In this document: one piece after another, positions 45,444-54,355 of the stretch
Layout: the number at the start of each line of letters is the position of its first letter
How positions within the stretch are numbered: position 1 is the first letter of the stretch
From: Lentzea terrae
Lineage (GTDB): Bacteria > Actinomycetota > Actinomycetes > Mycobacteriales > Pseudonocardiaceae
Assembly: GCF_003265345.1 (NCBI RefSeq)
Contig: NZ_QFWW01000013.1
Location: forward strand, 249,321-313,320
Length of the DNA stretch: 64,000 bases
Direction: 5' to 3'
Position numbers and translations under genes: made by a program
Notes under the pieces: generated by a model
Seen by the model: only the letters and a program-made list of their open reading frames with translations
Databases searched by the model: none
What the model was told of the DNA's origin: nothing

Positions 45444-45599
45444 ATGAGCGACAAGTGGAACGCGCTACCCGAACGGCCTAAGCCGGAAGAGTGGGTCGCG
45501 GAGAAGGAAACGAACCCGGTGCCGGGCGCTCTCGCCGAGGCCGAGGCCGGCCGCGAGGCCCGGGAGGCGCGCACGATCTTCGAACGCGGCGGCATTTAG
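45444..45599 (+). CDS. Small acidic protein, 51 aa
   Basis: ATG 45444 to TAG 45597-45599 encodes a highly charged peptide beginning 'MSDKWNALPERPKPEEWVAE' and ending 'RTIFERGGI', with a Glu/Ala-rich helix between. It has GC-rich third positions and no membrane segment. No function is recognised. It precedes the 929-aa gene by 49 nt and may be co-transcribed with it. Confidence 0.6.
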   Translation: MSDKWNALPERPKPEEWVAEKETNPVPGALAEAEAGREAREARTIFERGGI

Positions 45600-45648
45600 C
45601 GAAAGCTGCAGCTCACGACCCGAAAACGGGTGGCGCGGGTGCGCCATC

Positions 45649-48438
45649 ATGGTGTCGATGTCCATTCAGCTGGCGTTTGGGGTGACAGCCGGACCCGGGG
45701 TGAGCTGCTGGCTGCCCGTGTCCGGTGGTGGAGCCATGCCCGTGAGCGACCGCGCGGGCGCACATCCGGCGGGCGCTCCGGTCGCCGTCGGCCCAGTCGA
45801 CGCGGATCCCGCGGAAGCGATCAGGCAGCTCGCTTCGCTGACCGACACGGCCGCGGGTGCGGGCGTCGACCTCGGCGGCGGCTTCACGTCAGCCCGACTG
45901 GCCGGCGCGCACGGAGACCGGCGGGACGCGGTGCTGGCCGCGTTGAAAGTTCTCGGTTTGGACGGCGCTCATCGTCTTGGCGACCGCACCGCCACTCTGG
46001 TGGCGATGTTCGGCCCGTCCGCCACCAAACGCGTTGGCGCGGCAGCGAACGCGGCCGTCGCCGAAGAGCGTTGGGCGACGCTGCACCTGGCTTCGGCCGC
46101 GTCGGATCTCCTCGGCCCGGAACAACTCGAGCGCGTGCTGGACTTGCACGCGCCGGACGGCATCGACCCGTTCCCGCGCGGCGCCGCGTCCACCCTGGCC
46201 GAGCACCTGTCCCGCGTGCTGTCGGGCTACCAGCGTCCCCGACGCCTGGCACTGATCATCAGCCTCTGGGACCAAGTGTGCGACCAGTTGCTCGAACAGC
46301 AGCGCTTCGAACGCCGAGCCGCGTCGCAAACCCGTGCCCACCGGATCGACAAGCTCCGCGAACGCCACCGCGTCCACTTCGACGAGATGGTCTTCGTGCG
46401 CATGAACCGGGAGGTGCCCGGCCAGGCGACGCTGGCCGCCGCAGCACGGTGGCGGCCACCCGACTGGTGGCCCGCCGCCGAGCTCGGCCGCCTCCTCCAG
46501 GACGCGATCGCCGCCACCGCGCTGCTCCGGTTCGCCAGAACCCTGTCCGACGAAGGTCTCGCGGCCGCCGCGGAGAAGCACCGCGACGAGCTGGCCGCTG
46601 CCGACTTCCTCAGCGAGAACGAGCTGACCGCAGCCGCCCGCCGGCCAGAAGGCGCCTACAGCCACCCGGCGCGGCCCGGCAACTACGTCCACCAGCTGGT
46701 GCACGCGTTGAGTCCAGAAAGGACACTCAACACCAGGACCGAGAGGTACGTGCAGATTCGCGCGTCCATGGCCCGCAACTACGGCGTGGTGGTCTACGAC
46801 GCGGCGTTCGCCCTCCTCTGGGATCTCGACCGGCCGCTGCACAACTGCTACGACACCTGCCGGCCCTGGGAGGTCCCGCAGCTGCAGAAGTGGCGCACCG
46901 CAACGGGTTGCGCGCGCCCGCCCGCGACCTGGGAGCAGCCACCCCTGCCAGACGCCCACGCCGACGCCCCGGCCCAGCCGCTGGCCCAGCGCCTGGCGGA
47001 CGACCCGGCCGCGGCGGAGTCCCCGCACGACCTGATCTGGCTCGCCGACCTCGCCGACGCGCTGGCTCCGTTCTACGGCAACGAACGCGCCTCCGTCCGG
47101 CACGAACGCCCGAACCCGGACGTGACCTACGACCACGCACCGCCGCCCCGAACCGACTCCGTGCCACAAGCAGCCGCAGGCGTCGCGCAACTGGTCATGT
47201 TCGGCGCCACCCCACCACCCCGCTGCGGCAACTGGCCGGCACTGGCCGCCGCCGTCAGTTCGGACGCCGTGATCGCCGAAGCCAGCACCGGCGCTTTCCC
47301 GATTCCCGCGGAGATCTCGGCGCTCGACGGACACACCGTCGCCGGCCTGTCCGTCGAACTCGGCCGCGAACCGCGCCAGCTGGCCGAGTGGTCCAGCTTC
47401 ATGGGCAACTGCATCGGCGAGTCCTGGTACGCCGAGGACGCCGGCAAGGGCCAGTGCGTCCTGATCGCCTTCCGCACCTCGGCGGACGGCCGCATCGCCG
47501 CCAACCTCGACATCCGCCGCCACACCGGCGGCTGGCACGTCCACGAACTGCGCGCCCGCTTCAACGACGACGTCACGCCGGCCCTCGAAAAGCAGATCAA
47601 GCACTGGGTGGACAACATCCCGATCCCGGTGCCGTCCGCACCCGAACCCCTGCTGGTCGTGCCACCGCCGCGCACCCGAGGCGGCGCGCGCCGTTCCACC
47701 GGCCTGCCCGCGGACCTCGTCAAGGCGCTGACCGCGGCGGTCGCGCAGGAACTGGCCTCCGCCGCCTCCGCCCGGCGCACCTACGCCCGGCTCGCCCGTC
47801 CGCACGCCGACTTCGAACCCGAAGCCGCGGTGATCGCACTGAAGCGCCTGAGCCAAGCCGAGCACGTCGACCTGCTCCGCGCTTCGAACCTCGACGCCAC
47901 AACCCTCTGGCAAGCCACCCGCGTCCGCCCGCTCGCCGCCGCAGTGGCCCGGCTCGACCCGGACCTGCGCGAGTACGACCGCCTCAGCACGCTCACGGAC
48001 GGCTCACCGCTGCCCCGGTCGTTGCGCGCCCTCGTCCGCCGCCCGGAAATCGCGCCGGCCCACGCGATGGACGTGGTGGCTCGCTCGATCCGCGCTGCCA
48101 TGGGTGCCTTGATCGACGACGACGCGCTGGCGCGTTCGGTGGCTCGTCGGCCGTCGACCGAGCTGGTGTGCGCGCTGACGATCGCCGCCACCTGTCTGTC
48201 CACATCGGACAATGTGGTGCGGGTGCTGACAGCGCGGAAGACCGCCGTTCCCGGGTTTCCGGCCACCGACCTGGCCGACGAGCACGGGCCGTGGCAGAAC
48301 GCGTTGGGTGCGGCGGCTGAGCTCGGTGCGCCCGTGGAGCTGTTCTGGGAGCGGATCGCCGAGCGCGGTCTGCTGGTGCCCGCCGCACTGCTGGGGAAGG
48401 GCGGTTGGTCTGCGCTCTGGAGTCGAGCGCACCGCTGA
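45649..48438 (+). CDS. 929-aa protein with PcfJ-like segment, function unknown
   Basis: A long cytoplasmic-looking protein, largely helical, with an early Ala-rich section, a central conserved-looking region ('VRMNREVPGQATLAAAARW', 'NYVHQLVHALSPERTLNTRT', 'YGVVVYDAAFALLWDLDRPL') and, near residue 585, 'MGNCIGESWYAEDAGKGQCV' followed by 'NLDIRRHTGGWHVHELRARF'. The last segment follows the PcfJ-like pattern (M-x-x-C-I/V-G ... I-x-x-R ... ), a domain found in plasmid and phage-linked proteins without known activity. No nuclease or ATPase motif was found. ATG 45649 is one of several possible starts (45658, 45736). Confidence 0.75.
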   Translation: MVSMSIQLAFGVTAGPGVSCWLPVSGGGAMPVSDRAGAHPAGAPVAVGPVDADPAEAIRQLASLTDTAAGAGVDLGGGFTSARLAGAHGDRRDAVLAALKVLGLDGAHRLGDRTATLVAMFGPSATKRVGAAANAAVAEERWATLHLASAASDLLGPEQLERVLDLHAPDGIDPFPRGAASTLAEHLSRVLSGYQRPRRLALIISLWDQVCDQLLEQQRFERRAASQTRAHRIDKLRERHRVHFDEMVFVRMNREVPGQATLAAAARWRPPDWWPAAELGRLLQDAIAATALLRFARTLSDEGLAAAAEKHRDELAAADFLSENELTAAARRPEGAYSHPARPGNYVHQLVHALSPERTLNTRTERYVQIRASMARNYGVVVYDAAFALLWDLDRPLHNCYDTCRPWEVPQLQKWRTATGCARPPATWEQPPLPDAHADAPAQPLAQRLADDPAAAESPHDLIWLADLADALAPFYGNERASVRHERPNPDVTYDHAPPPRTDSVPQAAAGVAQLVMFGATPPPRCGNWPALAAAVSSDAVIAEASTGAFPIPAEISALDGHTVAGLSVELGREPRQLAEWSSFMGNCIGESWYAEDAGKGQCVLIAFRTSADGRIAANLDIRRHTGGWHVHELRARFNDDVTPALEKQIKHWVDNIPIPVPSAPEPLLVVPPPRTRGGARRSTGLPADLVKALTAAVAQELASAASARRTYARLARPHADFEPEAAVIALKRLSQAEHVDLLRASNLDATTLWQATRVRPLAAAVARLDPDLREYDRLSTLTDGSPLPRSLRALVRRPEIAPAHAMDVVARSIRAAMGALIDDDALARSVARRPSTELVCALTIAATCLSTSDNVVRVLTARKTAVPGFPATDLADEHGPWQNALGAAAELGAPVELFWERIAERGLLVPAALLGKGGWSALWSRAHR

Positions 48439-48439
48439 G

Positions 48440-49138
48440 CTACTCGCACGCGACGCCGTCGTTGTCCCGGTCGAGCGCCGCCCGGTAGCCGGGCTGTCCC
48501 CGGTACAACGGTGCCGCACCGGCCGCCTTGGCCGCCGCGCAGTTCGCGTAGTACGCGGCCGCCGGCGGTGGAGGTGCGGGCGCGGGCTCCGGCTCCGGTT
48601 GCGGCACCACGGGTTGCGGCTGTGGCACAACGGGTTGCGGCGCAGGCTTCACGTCGAGCCCACCGCACGACGGCCCCCAGAACCCGAGCGCCGCAGTCCT
48701 GGCGACCGCCTCCGCCTGCTGGATCGCCGCGTCGGCTCCGGCTGCCGCCCTGGCCACACCCTGACTCACCGCGAGCACCGCGTAGTCGTTGCCATCGGCC
48801 AGCAGCAGCCGCGAGCCCGCGACGTTGACCGCCTTGCCCACCAACGTCTTCGTCGCGAACTCGACCGCCGACGCGGCCCAGCACTCGCCGGGCTGCGCCA
48901 GGCCGAGAACCTGCACCTTGGCACCGTTCGACAAGACCACCGTGCGTCCGTCCACAACAGACGAAACGGTCACCGGCGGCGGAGTCGTTGTCGTCGTGGC
49001 GGTTGTGGTCGTGGTCGTCGTGGTCGCGGAAGTCGAGAGAGGAGCGGGTTCTGCCGAGCAACCCACCAGGAGCAGGGGCACGACCGCAGCCAGCGCAGCG
49101 ATCATGGGGGCGTTCGGCCGGCGCGTGAATGCGGTCAT
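48440..49138 (-). CDS. Lipoprotein with SNase-like and excalibur domains
   Basis: A 232-aa exported lipoprotein. 'LLLVGC' gives lipidation at Cys27, followed by a Thr-rich linker. Residues ~50-150 resemble a thermonuclease (SNase) fold ('VVDGRTVVLSNGAKVQVLGL', 'FATKTLVGKAV', 'LGFWGPSC') although the full set of SNase catalytic Arg/Glu residues is not visible. A Pro/Gln/Val repeat linker leads to a C-terminal excalibur domain ending 'DRDNDGVACE', a calcium-binding DxDxDGxxCE loop. A surface nuclease-like or binding role is inferred. It converges on the 929-aa gene with 1 nt between the stops. Confidence 0.8.
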   Translation of the reverse strand: MTAFTRRPNAPMIAALAAVVPLLLVGCSAEPAPLSTSATTTTTTTTATTTTTPPPVTVSSVVDGRTVVLSNGAKVQVLGLAQPGECWAASAVEFATKTLVGKAVNVAGSRLLLADGNDYAVLAVSQGVARAAAGADAAIQQAEAVARTAALGFWGPSCGGLDVKPAPQPVVPQPQPVVPQPEPEPAPAPPPPAAAYYANCAAAKAAGAAPLYRGQPGYRAALDRDNDGVACE

Positions 49139-49260
49139 GGCCGGTCCATCGCGAGGTCCACGACGCGGTGTTACCGGCGTCACTCGGACGGTCCAGCGCG
49201 CGGAGGGTGTGACCTATCTGGCTCTGACCGGTCATTCGGACCTGTAGAGGGTGCCCTAAC

Positions 49261-49279
49261 TTAGGTTAGGATCACCTTG
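49261..49279 (+). promoter_or_regulatory. IdeR/DmdR1-type iron box upstream of salicylate synthase
   Basis: TTAGGTTAGGATCACCTTG matches the actinobacterial iron-box consensus TTAGGTTAGSCTAACCTAA at 15 of 19 positions. It lies 60 nt before the salicylate synthase start and implies repression under iron-replete conditions. Confidence 0.8.
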
Positions 49280-49338
49280 GTCTCCAGCTGGCCCTGGTCG
49301 ACCGAGCCGAGATCCGGCGCCAAGGACGAGGAGTTGGT

Positions 49339-50652
49339 GTGACCGAGTACGACCGTGAAGAGATCGCGACAGGGTCGGCTGATCCGCTGGACCTGGTTAC
49401 CCGGCTGGCGCGGTCCGGCTTCGACGACTACGTCGTTTACGAGCGTGCGGGCGCCTGGACGTTCGCCGGTGGCGCGCTTGCCACGGTGACGCTCGACGCG
49501 CGGCGGGTGCGGGTCGAGGCCGGCGGCGAGGTCACCGAGCGGTCCTGGTCGGGCTCGCCGGGGCAGGCGGTCCGCGAGGCGCTCGCGGAGCTGCCGGTCG
49601 CCGGCTGGCGCGCTTACGGGCGGGTCAACTTCGGGTTCGCCTCGCTGGTGCCGGGGCTGGAGCTGCGCGGGGCGGCGGCGCCGGAGGGCGAGGTCGTCCG
49701 GCTGATCGTGCCGCGCGTCGAGGTGACGTTGGACGAGGGCGCGGCTGTGGTGCGCGGGGTCGACACGGCCGAGCGCGTGCGGGTTCGCGAGCTGTTGACC
49801 GCCGACGTCCCGTTGGACAGCGGTGAGGCTGCCGCGGTCGACATCACGGCGGACAACGCCAACTACCGCGAGCGGGTCGCGCAGGCGGTCAAGGAGATCC
49901 GGCAGGGGCAGTACCAGAAGGTGATCCTGTCGCGGTCGGTGCACATCCCGTTCCCGGTCGACGTCGTGTCCACCTACGAGCTCGGACGCCGCGGCAACAC
50001 CCCCGCCCGGTCGTTCGTGCTGCGCCTGAACGGTGCCGAGGCGGCCGGGTTCAGCCCCGAGATCGTCGTGTCGGTCGACGGTGCGGGCCACGTCGTCACG
50101 CAGCCGTTGGCGGGCACCCGCGCGTTCGGCCGTGGTGCCGAGGTCGACGCGGCGGCGCGGTACGAGCTGGAGAACGACCCGAAGGAAGTCTTCGAGCACG
50201 CCGTTTCCGTGCGCACGGCACAGGAAGAGCTGCGCCGGATCTGCAAGCCGGAGTCCGTGCACGTCGGCGACTTCATGGGGATCAAGGAGCGGGGTTCCGT
50301 GCAGCACCTCGCCTCGCTCGTCAACGGCGACCTGGCCGACGACCGGTCGGCGTGGGACGCGCTGGAGGCGGTGTTCCCGGCGGTGACCGCGTCGGGCATC
50401 CCGAAGCGCGAGTCGCTCGACGCGATCGCCCGCATGGACGGCAGCCGCGGCCTCTACTCCGGTGCGGTCGTCGCGATCGACGAGGACGGCTCGCTGGACG
50501 CGGCGCTCGTGCTGCGCGCGGTCTACCAGGAGAACGACCAGGCCTGGCTGCGTGCTGGAGCGGGCATCGTGGTCGACTCGACGCCGGACCGCGAGTTCGA
50601 GGAGACCTGCGAGAAGCTGGGCTCGGTCGCACCGTTCGTGGTGCCTGCCTGA
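49339..50652 (+). CDS. Salicylate synthase (MbtI/Irp9-like)
   Basis: A 437-aa chorismate-using enzyme that converts chorismate through isochorismate to salicylate. 'GQYQKVILSRSVHIPFPVD' (general-base Lys194, equivalent to MbtI Lys205), 'ELGRRGNTPARSFVLRL', 'QPLAGTRAFGRG', 'FMGIKERGSVQHLASLV', 'PAVTASGIPKRESLDAI' and 'LRAGAGIVVDSTPDREFEET' follow mycobacterial MbtI closely, which separates it from plain isochorismate synthases. It supplies the aryl cap of the siderophore. GTG 49339 is downstream of an iron box. A strong hairpin follows. Confidence 0.92.
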   Translation: MTEYDREEIATGSADPLDLVTRLARSGFDDYVVYERAGAWTFAGGALATVTLDARRVRVEAGGEVTERSWSGSPGQAVREALAELPVAGWRAYGRVNFGFASLVPGLELRGAAAPEGEVVRLIVPRVEVTLDEGAAVVRGVDTAERVRVRELLTADVPLDSGEAAAVDITADNANYRERVAQAVKEIRQGQYQKVILSRSVHIPFPVDVVSTYELGRRGNTPARSFVLRLNGAEAAGFSPEIVVSVDGAGHVVTQPLAGTRAFGRGAEVDAAARYELENDPKEVFEHAVSVRTAQEELRRICKPESVHVGDFMGIKERGSVQHLASLVNGDLADDRSAWDALEAVFPAVTASGIPKRESLDAIARMDGSRGLYSGAVVAIDEDGSLDAALVLRAVYQENDQAWLRAGAGIVVDSTPDREFEETCEKLGSVAPFVVPA

Positions 50653-50660
50653 CAGAGCGA

Positions 50661-50688
50661 ATGCCCCCGCCACGAACGGCGGGGGCAT
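50661..50688. terminator. Bidirectional hairpin between salicylate synthase and FecCD permease
   Basis: A perfect 11-bp stem (ATGCCCCCGCC at 50661-50671; complement 50678-50688) with a 6-nt ACGAAC loop lies between the convergent stop codons. There is no long U-tract, but its position fits a shared terminator. Confidence 0.75.
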
Positions 50689-50689
50689 C

Positions 50690-51700
50690 TCAGGGCCTCT
50701 TCCAGAGCAGCCAAGCCAGATACACGCCACCCAAAGCGCCGGTCGCGACCCCCACGGGCAACGTGCCACCGATCCGTTGTGTGGTGAAGTCCGCTGCCAG
50801 CACCAAAAGCGCGCCCATCCACGCCGCCGGCAGCAACCCGGCGCCGTACGACCGGGTCAGCCGTTTCGCCAACTGCGGCGCCACCAAGGCGACGAACGCG
50901 ATCGGGCCGGCCGCCGCAGTCGCCACCGCGCACGCCGCCGCACCGGTGAAGAGCAGGTACATGCGCGCACGTTCCACCGGAACGCCAAGGCCCTGCGCCA
51001 CCTCGTCGCCCATCTCCAGCATTTCCAGCCACCGCACACCGAACAGCAGCGCGGGCACCAGCACGACCAAAGCGATCGCCGCGGGCCACAGCTGGGTCCA
51101 GCCGAGGTTGTTCAGGCTGCCGGTGAGCCACACCGTCGCACGCGCCACGTCGGCGACGCCCGCGTTGACGATCAGGTAGAAGTTGACCGCCTGCAGGATC
51201 GCGCTGATGCCGATTCCGGTCAGCACCAACCGAATCCCGAGCACACCGCGCTGCCACGCCAGCAGGTACACGAGCAACGCCGTCACCAGACCGCCCACCA
51301 GCGCGCCCGCCGACACCGCGCCGGGGCTGCCACCGATGACCATGATGACGAGCAGGCCGCCGGTCGCGGCACCGTAGTTGAAGCCGATGATGTCCGGGCT
51401 GCCCAACGGGTTGCGCGACAGGCTCTGGAACACCGCGCCGCTCATGCCGAGCGCCGCGCCGACCACGACCGCGATCAGCACGCGCGGCAGCCGCAGGTCC
51501 AGCACCGCGTAGTTGGTGATGCGGCTGCCGTTGCCGAGCAACGTGCGCACCACGTCGAGCGGCGCCACGTAGATCGCACCGATGCCGAGCGCGACCACGC
51601 CGAGGACCACGATCGCGGCGACGAGCACCGCAGACACGACGAACGAGCGCCGCATCCCAGAGCGCACAACCGGAACCACAGGATCGAGTACAGCAGTCAT
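50690..51700 (-). CDS. Fe(3+)-siderophore ABC importer permease (FecCD family)
   Basis: A 336-aa permease with about ten helices. 'LDLRLPRVLIAVVVGAALGMSGAVFQSLSRNPLGSPDIIGFNYGA' (consecutive parts) and 'GPIAFVALVAPQLAKRL' are the FecCD/BtuC-type signatures; the latter contacts the ATPase. It pairs with the adjacent permease to form the channel for the ferric siderophore. The ATG overlaps the preceding stop codon (ATGA). No ATPase or binding protein lies in this operon, so these are encoded elsewhere, perhaps beyond the right edge. Confidence 0.94.
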   Translation of the reverse strand: MTAVLDPVVPVVRSGMRRSFVVSAVLVAAIVVLGVVALGIGAIYVAPLDVVRTLLGNGSRITNYAVLDLRLPRVLIAVVVGAALGMSGAVFQSLSRNPLGSPDIIGFNYGAATGGLLVIMVIGGSPGAVSAGALVGGLVTALLVYLLAWQRGVLGIRLVLTGIGISAILQAVNFYLIVNAGVADVARATVWLTGSLNNLGWTQLWPAAIALVVLVPALLFGVRWLEMLEMGDEVAQGLGVPVERARMYLLFTGAAACAVATAAAGPIAFVALVAPQLAKRLTRSYGAGLLPAAWMGALLVLAADFTTQRIGGTLPVGVATGALGGVYLAWLLWKRP

Positions 51701-52686
51701 GCGCGGACCGCCTTGTCACGCCGCAACAGCAGCAGGAACACCGGTCCGCCCAGCAACGCGGTCACCACGCCCACGTCGATCTCCTCGCGCGCCATCACCC
51801 GCCCGAGCACGTCGGCCAGCAGCAGCAACGCCGGCGCGAGCACCGCGCAGTACGCCACGACCCAGCGCTGATCGGGCCCGGTGATCGCGCGGACCATGTG
51901 CGGCACAACGAGACCGACGAACACCAACGGGCCCACCGCCGCCGTCGCCGCACCGGCCAGCAACGTCACCGCGATCAGCGTCAACAGCTGCGTCCGGCCG
52001 AGGTTCGCGCCCAGCGACCGCCCGACCTCCTCACCGAGCGCCAGCACGTTCAACGGCCGCGCCAGCAGGAACGCCAGCACCAGCCCGACCACCAGGAACG
52101 GCGTGACGTCCGTCAGCGTCCCCATGTTCGCGCGCTCCAACGCACCCACGGTCCAGAACCGCATCTGGTCCAACGCGTTCTGGTCGAGCAGGACCACCGC
52201 CTGCGTGAAGCCGGTCAGCGCAGCCGTCACCGCCGCACCGGCCAACGCGAGCCGCACCGGCGAAGCACCCGACCGGCCCGCGATCACGTACAGCACCGTG
52301 CCGGCCAACGCAGCACCCAAAAACGCGAACCAGACGAACGCCCGCAGGTCCGTCAGCCCGAGCACGCTGATCGACAACGCCGCCGCGGCCGACGCACCGG
52401 CGTTCACACCGAGCAGGCCGGGGTCGGCGAGCGGGTTGTTGGTCAACGCCTGCATCAACGCGCCCGCCACGCCGAGCGCCGCACCGACCGCAACGCCGAT
52501 CAACGTGCGCGGAATCCGCAGCTCCCACACCACGAACGCCGAGTCGGAGCCGTCCCGGGACGCCAGCACGTCCAGCACGGTCGAGAACGGGATCGACCGC
52601 GCGCCGACCGCGAGGGACAGCAGCATCACGAACCCGAGTGCGACCAGCACGAGCACCAGTCCCGTGCCGCGGGAAGGCATCCTCAC
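51697..52686 (-). CDS. Fe(3+)-siderophore ABC importer permease (FecCD family)
   Basis: A 329-aa permease and partner of the next gene. 'ELRIPRTLIGVAVGAALGVAGALMQALTNNPLADPGLLGVNAGAS' (consecutive parts), 'LGANLGRTQLL' and 'GPLVFVGLVVPHMVRAI' are family signatures. The GTG start overlaps the stop codon of the aryl-AMP ligase gene (GTGA), placing uptake and biosynthesis in one minus-strand operon driven from the iron box at 54318-54336. Confidence 0.94.
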   Translation of the reverse strand: MRMPSRGTGLVLVLVALGFVMLLSLAVGARSIPFSTVLDVLASRDGSDSAFVVWELRIPRTLIGVAVGAALGVAGALMQALTNNPLADPGLLGVNAGASAAAALSISVLGLTDLRAFVWFAFLGAALAGTVLYVIAGRSGASPVRLALAGAAVTAALTGFTQAVVLLDQNALDQMRFWTVGALERANMGTLTDVTPFLVVGLVLAFLLARPLNVLALGEEVGRSLGANLGRTQLLTLIAVTLLAGAATAAVGPLVFVGLVVPHMVRAITGPDQRWVVAYCAVLAPALLLLADVLGRVMAREEIDVGVVTALLGGPVFLLLLRRDKAVRA

Positions 52687-54287
52687 CCGTTCTCACCGGT
52701 GAGCAACCGCACCAGCGCGACCTTGGACACCTTGCCGACCTTCGTCTGCGGGAACGACTCCAGCACCTCGAGCCGGTCCGGCAGCTTGTAGGCGGCGACA
52801 CCACGCTCGCGCAGGAACGCCGTCACCTCGCGCAACGTAGGAGCTTCACCCTTCACCACGACGAACGCGCACGTCCGTTCGCCCATCACCTCGTCCGGCA
52901 TGCCGACAACTGCGGCGTCGTGCACGGCGGGATGTGCGAGCAGGTGGTTCTCCAGCTCCTCCGCGGGAATCTTCTCGCCGCCGCGGTTGATCTGGTCCTT
53001 GCGCCGGCCCTCGACGATCAGGTGCCCGGACGGCAGCTGCCGCACCACGTCACCGGACCGGTAGAAGCCGTCGTCGGTGAACGCACGCGCGTTGTGCTCG
53101 GCAGCGCGGTAGTAGCCGCGCAACGTGTACGGGCCACGCGTGAGCAGCTCGCCGCTCTCACCAGGAGCGACCGGTTCGCCTTCCTCGTCGACGATCAGCA
53201 GCTCGTCGGCGGGGCACAGCGGGGCGCCCTGAGTGGTGATCTTCAGCTCGTCCGTGTCGTCGAGCCGCGTGAAGTTCAGCAGGCCCTCGGCCATGCCGAA
53301 CACCTGCTGCAGGTCGCAGCCCAGCGTCTCCCGCACCCGCGCGGCCGGTTCGGGGTTGAACTTCGCGCCACCGACCTGCAGAAGCTCCAAAGTGGACAGA
53401 TCGGCGTCCATGAAGTCGACGACGTCCATCCACAGCAAGGCGATCGGCGGCACGACCGCCGTCACCGTCACGCGCTCGCGTTCGATCAGCTCGAACGCGG
53501 TGTCCGCGCTGGGATCCGGCGCCAGCACCACGGAGCCGCCGGTCGACATCGCGCCGAGCAGGCCGGGCGAAGCGAGCGCGAAGTTGTGCGCGGCGGGCAA
53601 TGCCACCAGGTACACGGTGTCCGCACTGAAGCCGGAGACCTCCGCACTCGCGCGCGCGTTGTAGAGGTAGTCGGTGTGCGTCCGGGGAATGAGCTTCGGC
53701 GTGCCCGTCGTGCCACCGGAGAGCAGGAACAACGCCGGCGCGAACGGGTCAGCCGCGGGCAGTTCGACCGGGTCGGCCGAGGGCAGCGGCAGGAACTCGG
53801 CGGGATCGCCCACCACGAACACCTGACGGACCGACGGCATCGCCTTGACAACGGTCCTGGCCAGGTCGCGGTAGTCGTAACCGGCGCCGTCGTCCTCCGC
53901 GATGAAGTACGCGACCGCCTCGCTCAGCTCGCAGAGCGGCACGATCTCGCTCTCGCGATGCGCGGGCAACGCGAGCACGGGCAGCACCTGGGCGCGCAGC
54001 AGGCCGAAGAACAGTGCGACGAACTCCGGCACGTTCGGCAGCTGCACCAGCACGCGGTCCTGCGCGACCAACCCGGCGGCGACGAGTCCGGCGGCGATCC
54101 GGTCGGCCCACGCGTCGAGCTCGGCCCACGTGAACCGGGTGCCGTCGGCGGCGACGAGCGCGGTCCGGTCCGGATGGCGGCGCGCGCCGGCGCTCAACAG
54201 CACGTCGAGCGTCTCAGCGGCCCAGTAACCCTCCGCCCGGTACCTCTCGGCCAGCTCCTCCGGCCAAGGCACGCAGCCGTCCAGCAT
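52683..54287 (-). CDS. Salicyl/2,3-dihydroxybenzoyl-AMP ligase (MbtA/DhbE-like)
   Basis: A 534-aa stand-alone adenylation enzyme activating an aryl acid for transfer to an aryl carrier protein. '[19 protein letters not shown]', '[14 protein letters not shown]', 'RSGDVV', '[14 protein letters not shown]' and the final '[11 protein letters not shown]' Lys are all present; numbering matches DhbE exactly. His234-Asn235 contact the substrate; position 240 is Ser, as in 2,3-DHB enzymes, while position 337 is Leu, as in salicylate enzymes. The salicylate synthase in the cluster favours salicylate. First gene of a ligase-permease-permease operon behind an iron box. Confidence 0.92.
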   Translation of the reverse strand: MLDGCVPWPEELAERYRAEGYWAAETLDVLLSAGARRHPDRTALVAADGTRFTWAELDAWADRIAAGLVAAGLVAQDRVLVQLPNVPEFVALFFGLLRAQVLPVLALPAHRESEIVPLCELSEAVAYFIAEDDGAGYDYRDLARTVVKAMPSVRQVFVVGDPAEFLPLPSADPVELPAADPFAPALFLLSGGTTGTPKLIPRTHTDYLYNARASAEVSGFSADTVYLVALPAAHNFALASPGLLGAMSTGGSVVLAPDPSADTAFELIERERVTVTAVVPPIALLWMDVVDFMDADLSTLELLQVGGAKFNPEPAARVRETLGCDLQQVFGMAEGLLNFTRLDDTDELKITTQGAPLCPADELLIVDEEGEPVAPGESGELLTRGPYTLRGYYRAAEHNARAFTDDGFYRSGDVVRQLPSGHLIVEGRRKDQINRGGEKIPAEELENHLLAHPAVHDAAVVGMPDEVMGERTCAFVVVKGEAPTLREVTAFLRERGVAAYKLPDRLEVLESFPQTKVGKVSKVALVRLLTGENG

Positions 54288-54317
54288 CGTCGACTCCCTG
54301 AGATCGCGGCGAGAAAG

Positions 54318-54336
54318 TTAGGTTAGGCTAGCCGAC
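54318..54336. promoter_or_regulatory. Iron box in the ligase/exporter divergent promoter
   Basis: TTAGGTTAGGCTAGCCGAC matches the iron-box consensus at 16 of 19 positions. It lies 31 nt from the ligase start and 20 nt from the exporter start, so one repressor-bound site could control both directions. Confidence 0.85.
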
Positions 54337-54355
54337 ATATCGAAGGGATGGTGCC

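Noticed and set aside
45630..48320. 896-aa plus-strand frame overlapping the 929-aa gene
   Set aside because: Arg/Pro-rich shifted-frame sequence; the 45649-48438 frame has normal amino-acid composition and a PcfJ-like motif.
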